Notes under the pieces: generated by a model
The model's input: only the letters and a program-made list of their open reading frames with translations
Database searches by the model: none
Told to the model about the DNA's origin: nothing
Shown: piece by piece, positions 38,814 to 47,949 of the stretch
How the letters are laid out: each line of letters begins with the position of its first letter
Position numbering within the stretch: the stretch's first letter is position 1
Position numbers and translations under genes: made by a program
IMG/VR virus record: IMGVR_UViG_3300043331_001676
Location: 1-64,000 of that record
Reading direction: 5' to 3' (one strand)
From: a virus
Length of the DNA stretch: 64,000 bases

Positions 38814-40832
38814 ATGCCCGACCCCTTCGACGCAGCCCTTCGACTGGCTCAGGAGGAGCCTCAGGATGTACCCCTGATTGTCCAGCTCACCCGGCAATTC
38901 CAGGCTTCCCTTGACGCCAGAAATAGCGCGGCCATGCAGCAGATGGCCGCCGAGTGGCTCAAGGTCGAGGACCGGCTGCGTGCCGAGATCGAGCTTTTGG
39001 CCGCCGAGCTGGCCAGCCCACCTGGCCAGCCGCTCAAGCTCGACCCCGTGACCGAAATGGTGGTCAGGATGCGGGAGGCCGGCTACGCCCCGGACCGTAT
39101 CCAGCAGCTTCTCGCCTCTCAGGGCATCTTCAAAATCCCCGACATCCCCCAGCCGCAGGCCAAGGAACTTAAAGCCTGGCAACTCGCCAAACTCCAGCGC
39201 TATGTCCGGCTGCTGGCCCAGGTGCAGCAGGAGATCGAGCGCTTCACGGGCCAGACCGCCACGCCGGTGATTGACCAACTGCTGGCCGATAGCGCCTTCG
39301 CCGGCCTCGAAGATGCCCTGACCCTCATCAATGCCACGATCACCGCGAGCGGCGGCAACGCCATTGACTTTGGCTTCGACCGGCTGGGCATCGAGGCGGT
39401 CCAGAATATCGTGGCTGTAGCTTCAGCCGGCAAGCCGCTCGGCGACCTGCTCCAGGCGGCCTACCCGCTGGCTGCCGGCGGGATCACGGATAGGCTGATC
39501 TACGGCACGGCTGCCGGCTGGAACCCGCGCAAGACGGCCAGGGCGATCATTAACGAGGGCCTGGCGCAGGGGCTGAATCATATTCTGCTTGTCGCGCGGG
39601 ATCAGCAGGTAAGGAATTACCGCGAGGCCAGCCGGCAGCAGTATCTAAAAAGCGGGGTCGTCCAGCAATATCGCCGGCTGGCGGCCAGGCAGTCGCGTTC
39701 GTGCCTGGCCTGCCTGGCCCTGGATGGCACGATCCAGGACGTGGCCGAACTTATGGCCCTACACCCCCAGGATAGATGCTCGATCATCCCTCTCGTCCCC
39801 GGCTTTGATCCTATTCCCACCGAAAGCGGCGAAGCCTGGTTCAATAGGCAGCCCGCCGAGGTGCAGCGGCGGATGATGGGGCCGGGTAGGTATAATGCCT
39901 GGAAAGCCGGCAAGTTCAAGTTCAATCAGTTAGCTACGATCAAGCCCAACGCTACCTGGGGGCCATCGGCGCAGGTAACGCCGCTTAAGGACCTGCTCAA
40001 GGGCCGGGGAGGATTTACCCCTGCTACACCACCTGAGCCGCAGCCTATTCCAACCCCCGGCCAGACGCAGCCGCTAACCGGCCCGGCTGCCCGCAAGCTG
40101 ATCGAGGCGATGAGTCAGGAAAGCCAGTTGGCCCAGTACCGGACGCAGATTGCGGACCAGGAGCGATTGGCTGAGGCTGCCTTTAAGGCCGGTGACGTTG
40201 CCAGCGCGACGGCGCTCCTTGATCAATCAACCGAAGTCCTGGTGCAGCTCAGGCAGGCCGAGGAGGAGGTCAAGACGCGGATCCGGGAGAATTTGCTCTA
40301 TGTCCAGACCCCGGCTACCTTCCAGGTCAATTTTGCCAGCCGGTTCAACAGAGAGCTAAAAGCCCGCTACCAGGTCGGCCTGGATGCTTTTGCCAGGATG
40401 GTCGGCTTAAGAACACTGGATGGCCAGACCGTCCAGGTCAAGGCCAGGCGCGGCGGTGGCCGGGCTTACTATGACCGGATGGCAATTGTTCTATCCAGGG
40501 GAACGGGTGAGCGGGTGGTCATCCATGAGGCCGGCCACTGGCTGGAAGACCTGGACCCGGAAGTGCATCGGAAGGCTCTGGAATTCTATGATCGCCGGAC
40601 CCAGGGCGAGCAGGTGGAATGGCTGGGGCCGGGCTACAGCCGCTGGGAGGTAACTCGGCGGGACAAGTTCTTGAGCGATTATATGGGTAAAGAGTATAAG
40701 GATCGCCGGGGCGAACGGTACGCGACCGAGATTATTTCAATGGGGATGGAATATATGTGGGATGACCCGGTCCGACTGGCGACAGAAGACCCGGATTACT
40801 TTGACTTTATCTTTGAGGTGCTGCGGGGTTAG
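38814..40832 (+). CDS. MuF-like head protein with C-terminal metallopeptidase-type domain
   Basis: 672 residues. The region around residues 255-360 (ARDQQVRNYREASRQQY, SRSCLACLALDGT, HPQDRCS) matches the minor head protein domain of Mu gpF (MuF). Residues from about 490 form another domain with VVIHEAGHWLED, where H571-E572-x-x-H575 is a zinc peptidase motif. MuF with C-terminal enzyme or toxin domains is known in phage-derived polymorphic proteins that may enter the cell with DNA. The N-terminal residues (FDAALRLAQEEPQD) come from the dispersed repeat. Confidence 0.75.
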   Translation: MPDPFDAALRLAQEEPQDVPLIVQLTRQFQASLDARNSAAMQQMAAEWLKVEDRLRAEIELLAAELASPPGQPLKLDPVTEMVVRMREAGYAPDRIQQLLASQGIFKIPDIPQPQAKELKAWQLAKLQRYVRLLAQVQQEIERFTGQTATPVIDQLLADSAFAGLEDALTLINATITASGGNAIDFGFDRLGIEAVQNIVAVASAGKPLGDLLQAAYPLAAGGITDRLIYGTAAGWNPRKTARAIINEGLAQGLNHILLVARDQQVRNYREASRQQYLKSGVVQQYRRLAARQSRSCLACLALDGTIQDVAELMALHPQDRCSIIPLVPGFDPIPTESGEAWFNRQPAEVQRRMMGPGRYNAWKAGKFKFNQLATIKPNATWGPSAQVTPLKDLLKGRGGFTPATPPEPQPIPTPGQTQPLTGPAARKLIEAMSQESQLAQYRTQIADQERLAEAAFKAGDVASATALLDQSTEVLVQLRQAEEEVKTRIRENLLYVQTPATFQVNFASRFNRELKARYQVGLDAFARMVGLRTLDGQTVQVKARRGGGRAYYDRMAIVLSRGTGERVVIHEAGHWLEDLDPEVHRKALEFYDRRTQGEQVEWLGPGYSRWEVTRRDKFLSDYMGKEYKDRRGERYATEIISMGMEYMWDDPVRLATEDPDYFDFIFEVLRG

Positions 40833-41062
40833 AGAATACGACCTTCCGGCTCTTCTGCCGGGGCCTCGGCAGCGACGATCACGCCGCCGAGCCGGCCCAC
40901 CGCATCCTGGGCGGCGGTCAGGTCCGGGTTGGGGTCGGCACCGGAAGGGCCGGCGGGGTTGAGCATGGCGTTCAGTGCGGCCTCCAGCGACGGGTCGGCG
41001 CTGGTCCAGCGGTAATCGGTTATGGTGGCCTCAAGCGGGCCGATGCGGATGGTTGCGCTCAC
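40829..41062 (-). CDS. Small hypothetical protein on the opposite strand
   Basis: 77 residues, GTG start, acidic, with TADPSLEAALNAML and a Pro/Ala tail. It ends 4 bases inside the MuF-like gene's 3' end, so the two are convergent. A coding look rather than a shadow because the rest of its length lies in a gap. Not recognised. Confidence 0.5.
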   Translation of the reverse strand: MSATIRIGPLEATITDYRWTSADPSLEAALNAMLNPAGPSGADPNPDLTAAQDAVGRLGGVIVAAEAPAEEPEGRIL

Positions 41063-41167
41063 AAGTTTCCAGATATTCCCTTCCTGAGTAGTATATCATA
41101 TCCCGATCCCCAAAATCAACTTTGAAACGCGCGTTGCAAAATAGGTTATTATGAGAGGCGGGTTAAA

Positions 41168-41395
41168 ATGAGCGATGGACTTAACTTTGCAAAGCTGGCT
41201 GAAGCGTGGGACGCTATTTGCCCGCCGCCTTACTACGCAATCGGCGAATACATAGAGCCGGGCAAGGTGCTCTGGGTAAGCGAAGGCAGGCATTACCCGG
41301 AATACATCGTTTGCCACCCGGATGATCTTGAAATGTTTAAGCGCAATATCGTGGGCCGGCGACTGGCCCCCTTGCAGGATTGGCGGCCGGCGTAG
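41168..41395 (+). CDS. Small hypothetical protein
   Basis: 75 residues, GAGGCGGG site; strand-rich (PPPYYAIGEYIEPGKVLWVS). Its stop at 41395 lies 7 bases before the corrected end of the convergent DUF4041/GIY-YIG gene at 41403, which supports both. AACGCGCGTT is at 41126-41135 upstream. Not recognised. Confidence 0.6.
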   Translation: MSDGLNFAKLAEAWDAICPPPYYAIGEYIEPGKVLWVSEGRHYPEYIVCHPDDLEMFKRNIVGRRLAPLQDWRPA

Positions 41396-41402
41396 GCTTC
41401 GG

Positions 41403-42794
41403 TCATGCTGCCAGTTCTGGCACCCGAACCTGCTCAGGAGTGATGGGTATCGCCTGCCCCTCCCATTTTGGGCCACAAGTGCCTGGGTTTTGCGGTACTC
41501 GTCGGCCTGAGCGATCAGGGTAAATTCTATCTCCCCGTGATTTTGACGGACAACCTCCTGGATTTCGGCCAGGCTAACCCTGAAGAATTCCTTGCGTAAG
41601 TTGACCTGGTTGATACGCCTGGAGTCGAAACAGTTGTGTAGCTTCGTCTCCAGGGTAGGCGCGTCCTCGCAGAAGATTAGGGCGTGAATGTCGAAGGGGA
41701 ACGGCACGGAAGCGTCGCCCAACTCCTGGATGCGCTCCTCCGGCACAAGCCGGCGCGTCATCCCGATCTTGTATATATCCTCGCCAAAAGAGCCGATGTT
41801 TGAAATGATATAGACATGGCCTGATCGGGTCATCTGGGCGCGGGACATAGCCCGCTCTTTTTGCTCCTGGGCCTCTATTAGCCGCTGCTGAAGCAGCTCG
41901 ATTTGTGCCTGTAGCTTGTCGTGTCTTGCTCCGGTGGCCTGCTCCATTTCAATGCGAGCCTGCTCTAGGGCCTCTTGATACCGCCGCTCTTCCTTCTCGG
42001 CATCCTGCTGCGCTTTTTCTATCTCGCGGCGAGCAATCTCTTCTTGCCGCATCTGCTCGCGGATCTGGCGCTGCTCTTCCTTCTCGGCGTATAGTTTCTC
42101 CTGGTATTCGTGGACCAGGTGCAATTCTTCGATCTTCAGGTCAAAATAGGCTTCATTGATCCAGCAGGTTTTGGTTTTGCCGAGTTTGTTGATGGCATCA
42201 TATAGCGATTTAATGCGCTCTCCGATCCGCTGAATGTTGTCATATTTCACCTTCATAATCAGAGCATCGCACTCCCCGTTGAAGGCTCGCAGCATGAGCT
42301 TCATCTCTTCTTCAACCATCTTGCGGCCTTCCTTCTTGCTGCCGTGAACCGTCCATTCCGTGCCGCAAATGACGGCCTGTTTGGCCTGGATCATTTGCTT
42401 CTGGCGCTGGTGGATTTTATCTATTTCCAGCTTATATCGCTCGGAGGAGCCAAAGTCATATTTTGGTTCATATAAACCGTAGCTTTGAATGTCCAATTCA
42501 CCATCCAGGCTTTTCAACTGGGCATTTAGCTCGGCAATAGCCTTTTTTGATCTTCACCCCTTCTTCTTTCAGCCGATCCTGTTCGGCCTTCAATTGTTCA
42601 TTCTTTTCAGTCAACTTATTGCTGACACTTCTGATTTTGTCCTGCTCGGCCTCAAGGTCGCTAATACCCTTGTACCTGTGCAGCCGCTTCCTCATACCAA
42701 GAAGCTCGTACACCAACCAGCCGATAACGACCAGTGCCGCGATAAACAGTGCGGCTACAAAGAAAGCGATTAAAAAAGATTGCATATTAGACAT
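41403..42794 (-). pseudogene. SNIPE-like TM/DUF4041/GIY-YIG nuclease gene with two frameshifts
   Basis: The gene is split over three frames. The first (from ATG at 42794, AGGAG site) has a transmembrane helix at about residues 5-33 and a coiled coil. Skipping one base of the A6 run (42543-42548, T on + strand) continues into the DUF4041 region (ELDIQSYGLYEPKYDFG) and a GIY-YIG domain (GHVYIISNI...DIYKIGMTRR, later RKEFF). A second shift near 41465-41480 gives a natural end (GQAIPITPEQVRVPELAA) at 41403 instead of a 120-residue antisense tail. The corrected product, about 463 residues, matches SNIPE, a membrane nuclease that cuts incoming phage DNA. As cargo it would exclude competing phages. 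Inactive unless the shifts are sequencing errors. Confidence 0.7.
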
Positions 42795-42961
42795 TTTTTA
42801 CGCTCCTACACGTGTCTAAAATGGCCTGAAGTGCCGGCTTCTTCCCCATCCTTATTATAAAATTGCCAGGTGTGTATTCGGTTTGAATCCACGTTCGATA
42901 TATTTTCGGCGGGACTAAATTCCTACACCCTGCCACGTTAAGCCTGTTCAAAATCACCCTA

Positions 42962-42990
42962 TTGCCAACTTCTGTGTCTTATGGTAAAAT
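42962..42990 (+). promoter_or_regulatory. Promoter for the leader and small gene at 43115
   Basis: -35 TTGCCA (42962-42967), 17-base spacer, -10 TAAAAT (42985-42990). Followed by ATCCAAGCGGCGG, matching the start of the transcript from the promoter at 30363-30391. Confidence 0.6.
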
Positions 42991-43114
42991 AAATCCAAGC
43001 GGCGGCCTCTGTGGGGGATTCGCCGTTTTTTTGTCCCCCAGGGAGATGCGACGAAGGACCCAACGGGCCGAATCTGGCCCGTAGAGGCCAAGTGCTAATG
43101 CCTGGAGAAGTCAC
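42991..43114 (+). promoter_or_regulatory. Leader with alternative hairpins
   Basis: CGGCG (near 43000) can pair with CGCCG before a run of seven T (terminator-like), while GGGGGA (43013-43018) can pair with TCCCCC across the same T-run; the two pairings exclude each other. The leader also holds the repeat GGACCCAACGGGCCGAATC (43056-43074) and the repeat GGCCCGTAGAGGCC. This is compatible with attenuation. Confidence 0.4.
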
Positions 43115-43261
43115 GTGCCGGAATGGCTACTAAAGCTCGCTCGTCGTTTGATGGCCTTACCAGAGGGTCGCTATCAAATAACAGTGACTATCGGGCCGGG
43201 CAATTATTATGACTGCACAGTGACCGAACTCGGCAAAGTTGAGATTTTAGGCAAAAAGTAA
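43115..43261 (+). CDS. 48-residue protein
   Basis: GTG start at 43115 with GGAGAAG seven bases upstream; stop TAA at 43259-43261. The product begins MPEWLLKLARRLMALPEGRY and is followed by a beta-hairpin-like QITVTIGPGN. It has its own promoter and leader and is followed after 53 bases by a strong terminator, so it is a separate small transcription unit between the SNIPE-like cargo and the head genes. Function unknown. Confidence 0.6.
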   Translation: MPEWLLKLARRLMALPEGRYQITVTIGPGNYYDCTVTELGKVEILGKK

Positions 43262-43314
43262 CTTTGCCTGGCCCGGCCACCATACCGGGTAACAGCACCA
43301 GGAACGTTAGATAC

Positions 43315-43352
43315 ACGGGGCTAAGACAACTGTCTTAGCCCCGTTTCTTTTT
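43315..43352 (+). terminator. Strong rho-independent terminator
   Basis: ACGGGGCTAAGACA paired with TGTCTTAGCCCCGT (14 bases, two-base loop before opening), followed by TTCTTTTTAT. Confidence 0.9.
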
Positions 43353-43372
43353 ATCACTCAGGGAGTGCAACT

Positions 43373-44221
43373 ATGTTCGTTCGCCAAAACTTACTGACCC
43401 GGCTCTTTTGGTTTCTTGTCCCGCTTCTGGCCATCTACCAAAGCGACCCGCCAGCCCTGCCGCCGGCTGCCCCACCCGCTCCCCCAGCCCCAGCCCCACC
43501 TACCTCCCCACCCGCCGACCCGGGTGCCGGCGTGCAGGCCCTGATCGCTCGCCACAACAACGACCTGATGCGGGTGATTGACCATCTGTACGGCGACAAC
43601 TTTAGCCTGCGGGAAAAGAACCGGACCCTGAAGGAGCAGGTAAAGGACCTGGGAGAGAAAGCGCCGAAGGATGGCGCGGTGGTCCTGACCAAGGCCGAGG
43701 CCGATCTACTGGAGAGCTACAAGGCCCTCGGCGACATCGAAACGCTAAAGACCGCTCAAAGTGAGCGGGATCAATTCAAGGGAGAGCTAGGAGCGCTCCG
43801 CAAAGACGGCATCCTGCGGGACGTGGCCGAGGTTAGCTCATTCAAGTTCCCGGTACTCAAGACGCTGAGTGAGAACAAAGCGCTCAACGGCGAGACCGAA
43901 CTTGAATTCGAGATCAAAGAAGTCGAGAAGGACGGCCAGAGAAAGAAGGTGGCCTTTGTCAAGAACGGCCCTTCGACAGGCTCAGGACAGGCTTCAGGCG
44001 AAGCCAAACCCCTGGCCGACTACGCCACCGAAAAGTGGGCCGACTTCCTGCCCTCGCTGCAAGCCCAGCCCCAGCCACAAACGAACGGCGTGCCGTATCC
44101 AAGCCAGACAACCGGCGGGCCGCCAGCGCCATCCAACGTCCTGGCCGACTTCAAGAAGCAGAGCCAGGAAGCCCGCGCGGCGCAGCCCAACCCATTGAAT
44201 CCGGTAGTAGGTAGTAAGTAG
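43373..44221 (+). CDS. Scaffold-like head assembly protein
   Basis: 282 residues. A hydrophobic start (LFWFLVPLLAIYQS) and a Pro/Ala-rich stretch are followed by a long coiled coil (about 65-130, acidic/basic) and a Pro/Gln-rich tail, before the decoration and capsid genes. This is the place and make-up of phage scaffold proteins. The C-terminal half includes a CCTTCGACAGGCTCAGGA repeat (peptide PSTGSGQASG), and the last codons are GTAGTAG repeats. The hydrophobic N-terminus is unusual for a scaffold; the ATG at 43373 has GGGAG. Confidence 0.6.
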   Translation: MFVRQNLLTRLFWFLVPLLAIYQSDPPALPPAAPPAPPAPAPPTSPPADPGAGVQALIARHNNDLMRVIDHLYGDNFSLREKNRTLKEQVKDLGEKAPKDGAVVLTKAEADLLESYKALGDIETLKTAQSERDQFKGELGALRKDGILRDVAEVSSFKFPVLKTLSENKALNGETELEFEIKEVEKDGQRKKVAFVKNGPSTGSGQASGEAKPLADYATEKWADFLPSLQAQPQPQTNGVPYPSQTTGGPPAPSNVLADFKKQSQEARAAQPNPLNPVVGSK

Positions 44222-44271
44222 TAGGGAGTAGGGGAATTTCCCCGTCTACCGTCTACCGTCTACCGTCTACC
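44202..44271 (+). repeat. GTAGTAGG / TCTACCG tandem repeats
   Basis: GTAGTAGGTAGTAAGTAG-type repeats, then CCGTCTA tandem units in the gap before the decoration gene; the two types are partly complementary and can pair. Related blocks at 48315-48360 and 49874-49988. Confidence 0.8.
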
Positions 44272-44294
44272 TCCCAAGAAGGAGATCTCCTATT

Positions 44295-44954
44295 ATGACC
44301 CGACAGACCTTTTATGTTACCAAACCACCCTTTGTGGTTGATTCCAAATCCATTGACCGCAACAGCGGCCGGCAGATAGATTGGTCGGTCGTGCCCGATA
44401 GCTATCGGATGGGCGCGGTCAAGGTCGCGGCTGCGACCGTCGCCGATTCCGGCGCGACCACCATGGCCATTACGGCCATCACCGGCGCGATCCCCAGCGG
44501 TACGAACCTTTATTTCGGCCAGGCCGGCGAATTCGCCCGGCTGGCTGCTGCGGCGGCTGCCGGCGCGACCGCGCTGACCGTGGATGCCCTGGGCACCACG
44601 ATTGAGAGCGGCGACGTGGCCTACTACCCCGGCACCGGGGCCAAGACCCTGCCTGCCGGCAAGCTCCTGGTCGAATTGTCCAGTGGCAAGGTAGCCACTC
44701 GCGCTGAACGGCCCGGTTCTGAGGCGGCCTTTGGGTTTCTCGAAACCAACGCTATCGAGAACGAACCCAGCCACGCCCTGACCGGCTACGGCGTCATCGT
44801 CGGCGGGGTGCTGTTTGAGAACCTGCTGCCGGATGCGGCTGCCGGCACCACCGGCGCGCTGACCGATGCCTACAAGCAGGAGCTGGTCGGCAACACCTCC
44901 AACCCCAAGTCCACCGGCTTTGTCTTTGAACAATACGCCGATAACCGCAGTTAG
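44295..44954 (+). CDS. Head decoration/stabilisation-like protein
   Basis: 219 residues, AAGGAG site. Beta-rich, Ala/Gly/Thr-rich (VADSGATTMAITAITGAIPS) and located directly before the capsid gene, as lambda gpD-type or other capsid-stabilising proteins are. No motif fixes it, so the assignment depends on order. Confidence 0.6.
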   Translation: MTRQTFYVTKPPFVVDSKSIDRNSGRQIDWSVVPDSYRMGAVKVAAATVADSGATTMAITAITGAIPSGTNLYFGQAGEFARLAAAAAAGATALTVDALGTTIESGDVAYYPGTGAKTLPAGKLLVELSSGKVATRAERPGSEAAFGFLETNAIENEPSHALTGYGVIVGGVLFENLLPDAAAGTTGALTDAYKQELVGNTSNPKSTGFVFEQYADNRS

Positions 44955-44991
44955 CCAGGGGCTAAAGCAAAGAAAGATAAGGAGATAAACC

Positions 44992-46107
44992 ATGAACTTC
45001 AATTTTGCTCAAGCCCTGGCCGCCCTGCCCCCAGACGCGGCTTTCCAGATCGCCAACGAGGCCCGGCCCCCGGCCAGCTACCTGTTTGCGACACTGCTGC
45101 CGGAGCGGCCGGTCTATGACTACCAGGCCAAGGCCGGCTCGATGACCGTGCGGACGACAATGGCCGGCCTGGCCGCGATGGACTCGCCCTATCCTGAAGG
45201 CGGACTGATCGAGGTCGAGACCTTCAGTGAGAATACTGCCAAGGTCGCCAACCGGGTCCGGCTGCCTGAAGCCGCGCTCCGCCAGCTTCAGAATATGGTC
45301 AAGGAGCTGATGCTCAGTAACCAGCCGACCCTGGAAGTCCTCCAGCGCGAGGCCCTCAACTTCGTGGACAAGCTCATCGTCCAGGCCCACCTGGACACCT
45401 TTGAGTGGCTGCGCGGCAAGGCTCTGGTGACTGGCGCAATCAATTGGACCTTCAACAAGAAGCAACTGTTGGTGGATTACGGCATTCCCTCGGCCAACCT
45501 GCTGACCAACCGGACCGGCAATGATGCCTACAGCGGCAGCGCCTCCAAGTTCTGGGACGATGTCCAGTCGGCCCGGCGCAAGCTCAAACGCGCCATCCGG
45601 GCGGCCATCGCCCACCCGGACACGATTGACGACATCGTGTACAACAGCGCTAACTCCATCTGGAATGCGAGCGAGGGCAGCGGCGGGGCGATCACCATCA
45701 CCCGGCGCGCCGGCGGGCAGAGTACGGCAGACCGGGCCGAGGAGACCGAACTATACCGGATCACCCTGATCCCTTACGGCCTGGAAGGCGAGATCTTCGA
45801 CCTGGCCAACCCCGGCCAGACCGTGACCGTGCCCTTCATGCCGCGCGGCAAGGTGCTCTTTATCGGCAACGAGGCCCGCCCCCGCTTCATCGTGGGCGAA
45901 GGCTCGACGCCGGAAGTGCAGAACGCGCTGGGCTACACCCACCTGGCCCCGACCGTCGAGGGCGGCGGACGGCCCGGACGCTGGAGCCGGGTCTACACGC
46001 CCGAAGCCGAGCCGTGGGCGCTGGAGGCTCAGGGAGTAAGTAATGGCCTCCCCGTGATCGAAAATGTTAATTTGATCGTGGTTAGTTCCACGGACATGAG
46101 TGCGTAA
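44992..46107 (+). CDS. Major capsid protein (lambda gpE-like)
   Basis: 371 residues, AAGGAG site. INWTFNKKQLLVDYGIP (about residues 149-165) is typical of the gpE family, together with the N-terminal FATLLPERPVYDY and the late RGKVLFIGNEARPRFIVGEG. This is the main shell protein with the HK97 fold. A strong hairpin lies just after the stop (46118-46149), as is common behind capsid genes. Confidence 0.85.
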   Translation: MNFNFAQALAALPPDAAFQIANEARPPASYLFATLLPERPVYDYQAKAGSMTVRTTMAGLAAMDSPYPEGGLIEVETFSENTAKVANRVRLPEAALRQLQNMVKELMLSNQPTLEVLQREALNFVDKLIVQAHLDTFEWLRGKALVTGAINWTFNKKQLLVDYGIPSANLLTNRTGNDAYSGSASKFWDDVQSARRKLKRAIRAAIAHPDTIDDIVYNSANSIWNASEGSGGAITITRRAGGQSTADRAEETELYRITLIPYGLEGEIFDLANPGQTVTVPFMPRGKVLFIGNEARPRFIVGEGSTPEVQNALGYTHLAPTVEGGGRPGRWSRVYTPEAEPWALEAQGVSNGLPVIENVNLIVVSSTDMSA

Positions 46108-46117
46108 GTTTCAAAGA

Positions 46118-46149
46118 GGTGGCAGCCGCTCACAGTAGCGGCCGCCACC
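46118..46149 (+). terminator. Strong hairpin after the capsid gene (no T-run)
   Basis: GGTGGC-A-GCCGCT, loop CACAGT, AGCGGC-C-GCCACC. It lacks a T tract, so it may protect the capsid mRNA 3' end or reduce downstream expression rather than stop transcription. A second hairpin CACACCC-CTAAA-GGGTGTG lies at 46169-46187. Confidence 0.6.
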
Positions 46150-46208
46150 GCCTTAAAGCGTCCATTCTCACACCCCTAAAGGGTGTGCCAGGGGCAGGGA
46201 GAATTGTT

Positions 46209-47108
46209 ATGGAGCAGACATTCAAGATCATGCTGGCCCGCTTCCCCGGCGGGGATGCCGAGCACCCGGCCGAGGTGAACTGGATCATCAACACCCTGCT
46301 GTTTTGCAAGGATGATCCGCGCATCGGCGGCCTGGAGCACTTCTTTCTCAACGACACGCCGGTGACGATGTCGCGCAACCGCTGCGTCCGCGAGGCGATT
46401 GCGAGGGGTGTGGACATCCTGCTCATGGTGGACAGCGACATGGGGCCGGACCTGGTCAATGCCGACCACTGGTTCTGGCCCAGTGCGCTGGATTTCATCG
46501 CCAGCCGCTGGCACATCGCGCCAACGATCATCGCCGCGCCCTACTGCGGCCCGCCGCCGCACGAGAATGTCTACATCTTCCGCTGGCGCAAGTACCAATC
46601 CGACCACGCCAACCCCGACTACAAGCTGGACCAGTTCACCCGCGAAGAGGCGGCGGAGCGCAAGGGCATCGAGGCCGTGGCTGCTCTGCCGACAGGACTT
46701 ATCGCCATTGATATGCGGGTTTTTACCGGCTTCAAAGCAGGTGATGAGCTTCTCAGGCTCCCCACGCCCTGGTTCTACTACGAGTGGTCGGACGAGTATC
46801 AGAGCCACAAAGCCTCAACCGAGGACGTGACCTTTACCCGTGACGTGCACCTGCTCTTTGGCGCGCACGGCCTGGACACCGTCTTTGTGGATTGGGACGC
46901 CTGGGCGGTCCACTTCAAGACCAAGGGTGTGCCGAAGCCGGCGATGGTTGATCCCGGCGGGCTGGCCCGGCTATTCAAGCAGCGGGCCAGCGAAGTGGCC
47001 CGTAGGAGTGCCGGCCCAATGGGTCCCCAGGCGCTCGGTTCTGTGCCAGCAAACGGCCAGGAGCATGAGCCGCTCACGGTCAACGTTCCTGCCTTTATGC
47101 GACCGTAA
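46209..47108 (+). CDS. GT-A-type glycosyltransferase-like protein
   Basis: 299 residues from the ATG at 46209 (GGGAG site); the frame upstream crosses a hairpin and is not used. SRNRCVREAIARGVDILLMV then DSDMGPD (residues about 78-84) is the DxD metal-binding region of GT-A glycosyltransferases, and a later TEDVTF fits the catalytic acidic residue of the fold. It may glycosylate capsid, tail or host surface. Located between capsid and connector genes. The C-terminal EVARRSAGPM comes from the dispersed repeat at 46991-47006. Confidence 0.7.
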   Translation: MEQTFKIMLARFPGGDAEHPAEVNWIINTLLFCKDDPRIGGLEHFFLNDTPVTMSRNRCVREAIARGVDILLMVDSDMGPDLVNADHWFWPSALDFIASRWHIAPTIIAAPYCGPPPHENVYIFRWRKYQSDHANPDYKLDQFTREEAAERKGIEAVAALPTGLIAIDMRVFTGFKAGDELLRLPTPWFYYEWSDEYQSHKASTEDVTFTRDVHLLFGAHGLDTVFVDWDAWAVHFKTKGVPKPAMVDPGGLARLFKQRASEVARRSAGPMGPQALGSVPANGQEHEPLTVNVPAFMRP

Positions 47109-47126
47109 ACAGAAAGAGGTCCTTAA

Positions 47127-47501
47127 ATGCCTAAAGTCAACCTAACCGGAACCTATGGCTATCGCAACCCGGCCACCCGCGAGATGGTTTACTACGGCCC
47201 CGGTATGGGGATTGAGGTACCGCAAGGGCTGGTAGATACCCTGGGGCTGGACGTGCTGCCGGAAGCCGAGGTCAAGGCTGCACCAGTCGCAGTTACCAAC
47301 AAGGCGGGGCAGGAACCGGCGACCGCAGGGAGGGACGGCGATCTGCCCGAAGATTTTCCGGGCCGTAAGTTCCTGGTCCAGGCGGGCCATACCACCCTGG
47401 CCGATGTCAAAACGCTGTCCATTGACCAGCTCATTGAGGTGAGGGGCATCGGCACCCGGCTGGCCGAGCAAATCCTGCAAAAGGTGAATGAAGATGCTTA
47501 A
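47127..47501 (+). CDS. Head protein with C-terminal helix-hairpin-helix
   Basis: 124 residues. N-terminal part TGTYGYRNPATREMVYYGPG; C-terminal LADVKTLSIDQLIEVRGIG resembles a helix-hairpin-helix (SAP/HhH type) that binds DNA or mediates contacts. Small proteins with this layout are found between capsid and head-tail genes in siphophages. Overlaps the next gene by 14 bases. Confidence 0.6.
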   Translation: MPKVNLTGTYGYRNPATREMVYYGPGMGIEVPQGLVDTLGLDVLPEAEVKAAPVAVTNKAGQEPATAGRDGDLPEDFPGRKFLVQAGHTTLADVKTLSIDQLIEVRGIGTRLAEQILQKVNEDA

Positions 47502-47949
47502 CAAAATTTTGTTTGCCCTGATCCTGATCCTACTTCTGGCTTTTCCGGCGATGGCCCAAGATGCCGACACGCCTCCGGCAACCGCAGCCGAGGGCTTGCA
47601 GTGGCTGGCTGCGGGCCTGGCCGCGCTGGCCGGCCTGCTGGCCTACGCTGTGACCGACGCCATAAAGCGCATCCCCTGGCTGAATGATGAGGAGAAATCA
47701 AAAATCTCCGGCCCGATGGCGAACCTGGTGGCGGCAGTGGTTTCGATTGCCAGCGGCTACCTGGTGGGTAGCTTTGGCCAGGTAGCCGGGTTCCTGGACG
47801 AGAGCGGCCTGTGGCAGGTGGTTGTCTTTGCCTGGCCGGCAGCCAAAGCCTGGTTTGAGGTCACGCCCCGGCATAACTATGTCGAGCTTCAATCGGTACT
47901 GGAAGAGGTCAGAGAGGTCGAAGCGTGGCCCTCGAACCAACAGTCCTGA
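47488..47949 (+). CDS. Small membrane protein with signal peptide, holin-like candidate
   Basis: 153 residues. A signal peptide-like start (KILFALILILLLAFPAMAQ) with cleavage likely after AQ, and two further hydrophobic segments (about 30-48 and 68-98). Position in the head-tail region is unusual for a holin, but no other lysis gene is recognised in the window. Function open. Confidence 0.5.
   Translation: MKMLNKILFALILILLLAFPAMAQDADTPPATAAEGLQWLAAGLAALAGLLAYAVTDAIKRIPWLNDEEKSKISGPMANLVAAVVSIASGYLVGSFGQVAGFLDESGLWQVVVFAWPAAKAWFEVTPRHNYVELQSVLEEVREVEAWPSNQQS

Noticed and set aside
42543-42548. Programmed -1 frameshift at the A6 tract of the SNIPE-like gene
   Set aside because: A -1 shift meets a stop within six codons; the needed shift is +1, so indel or decay is more likely.
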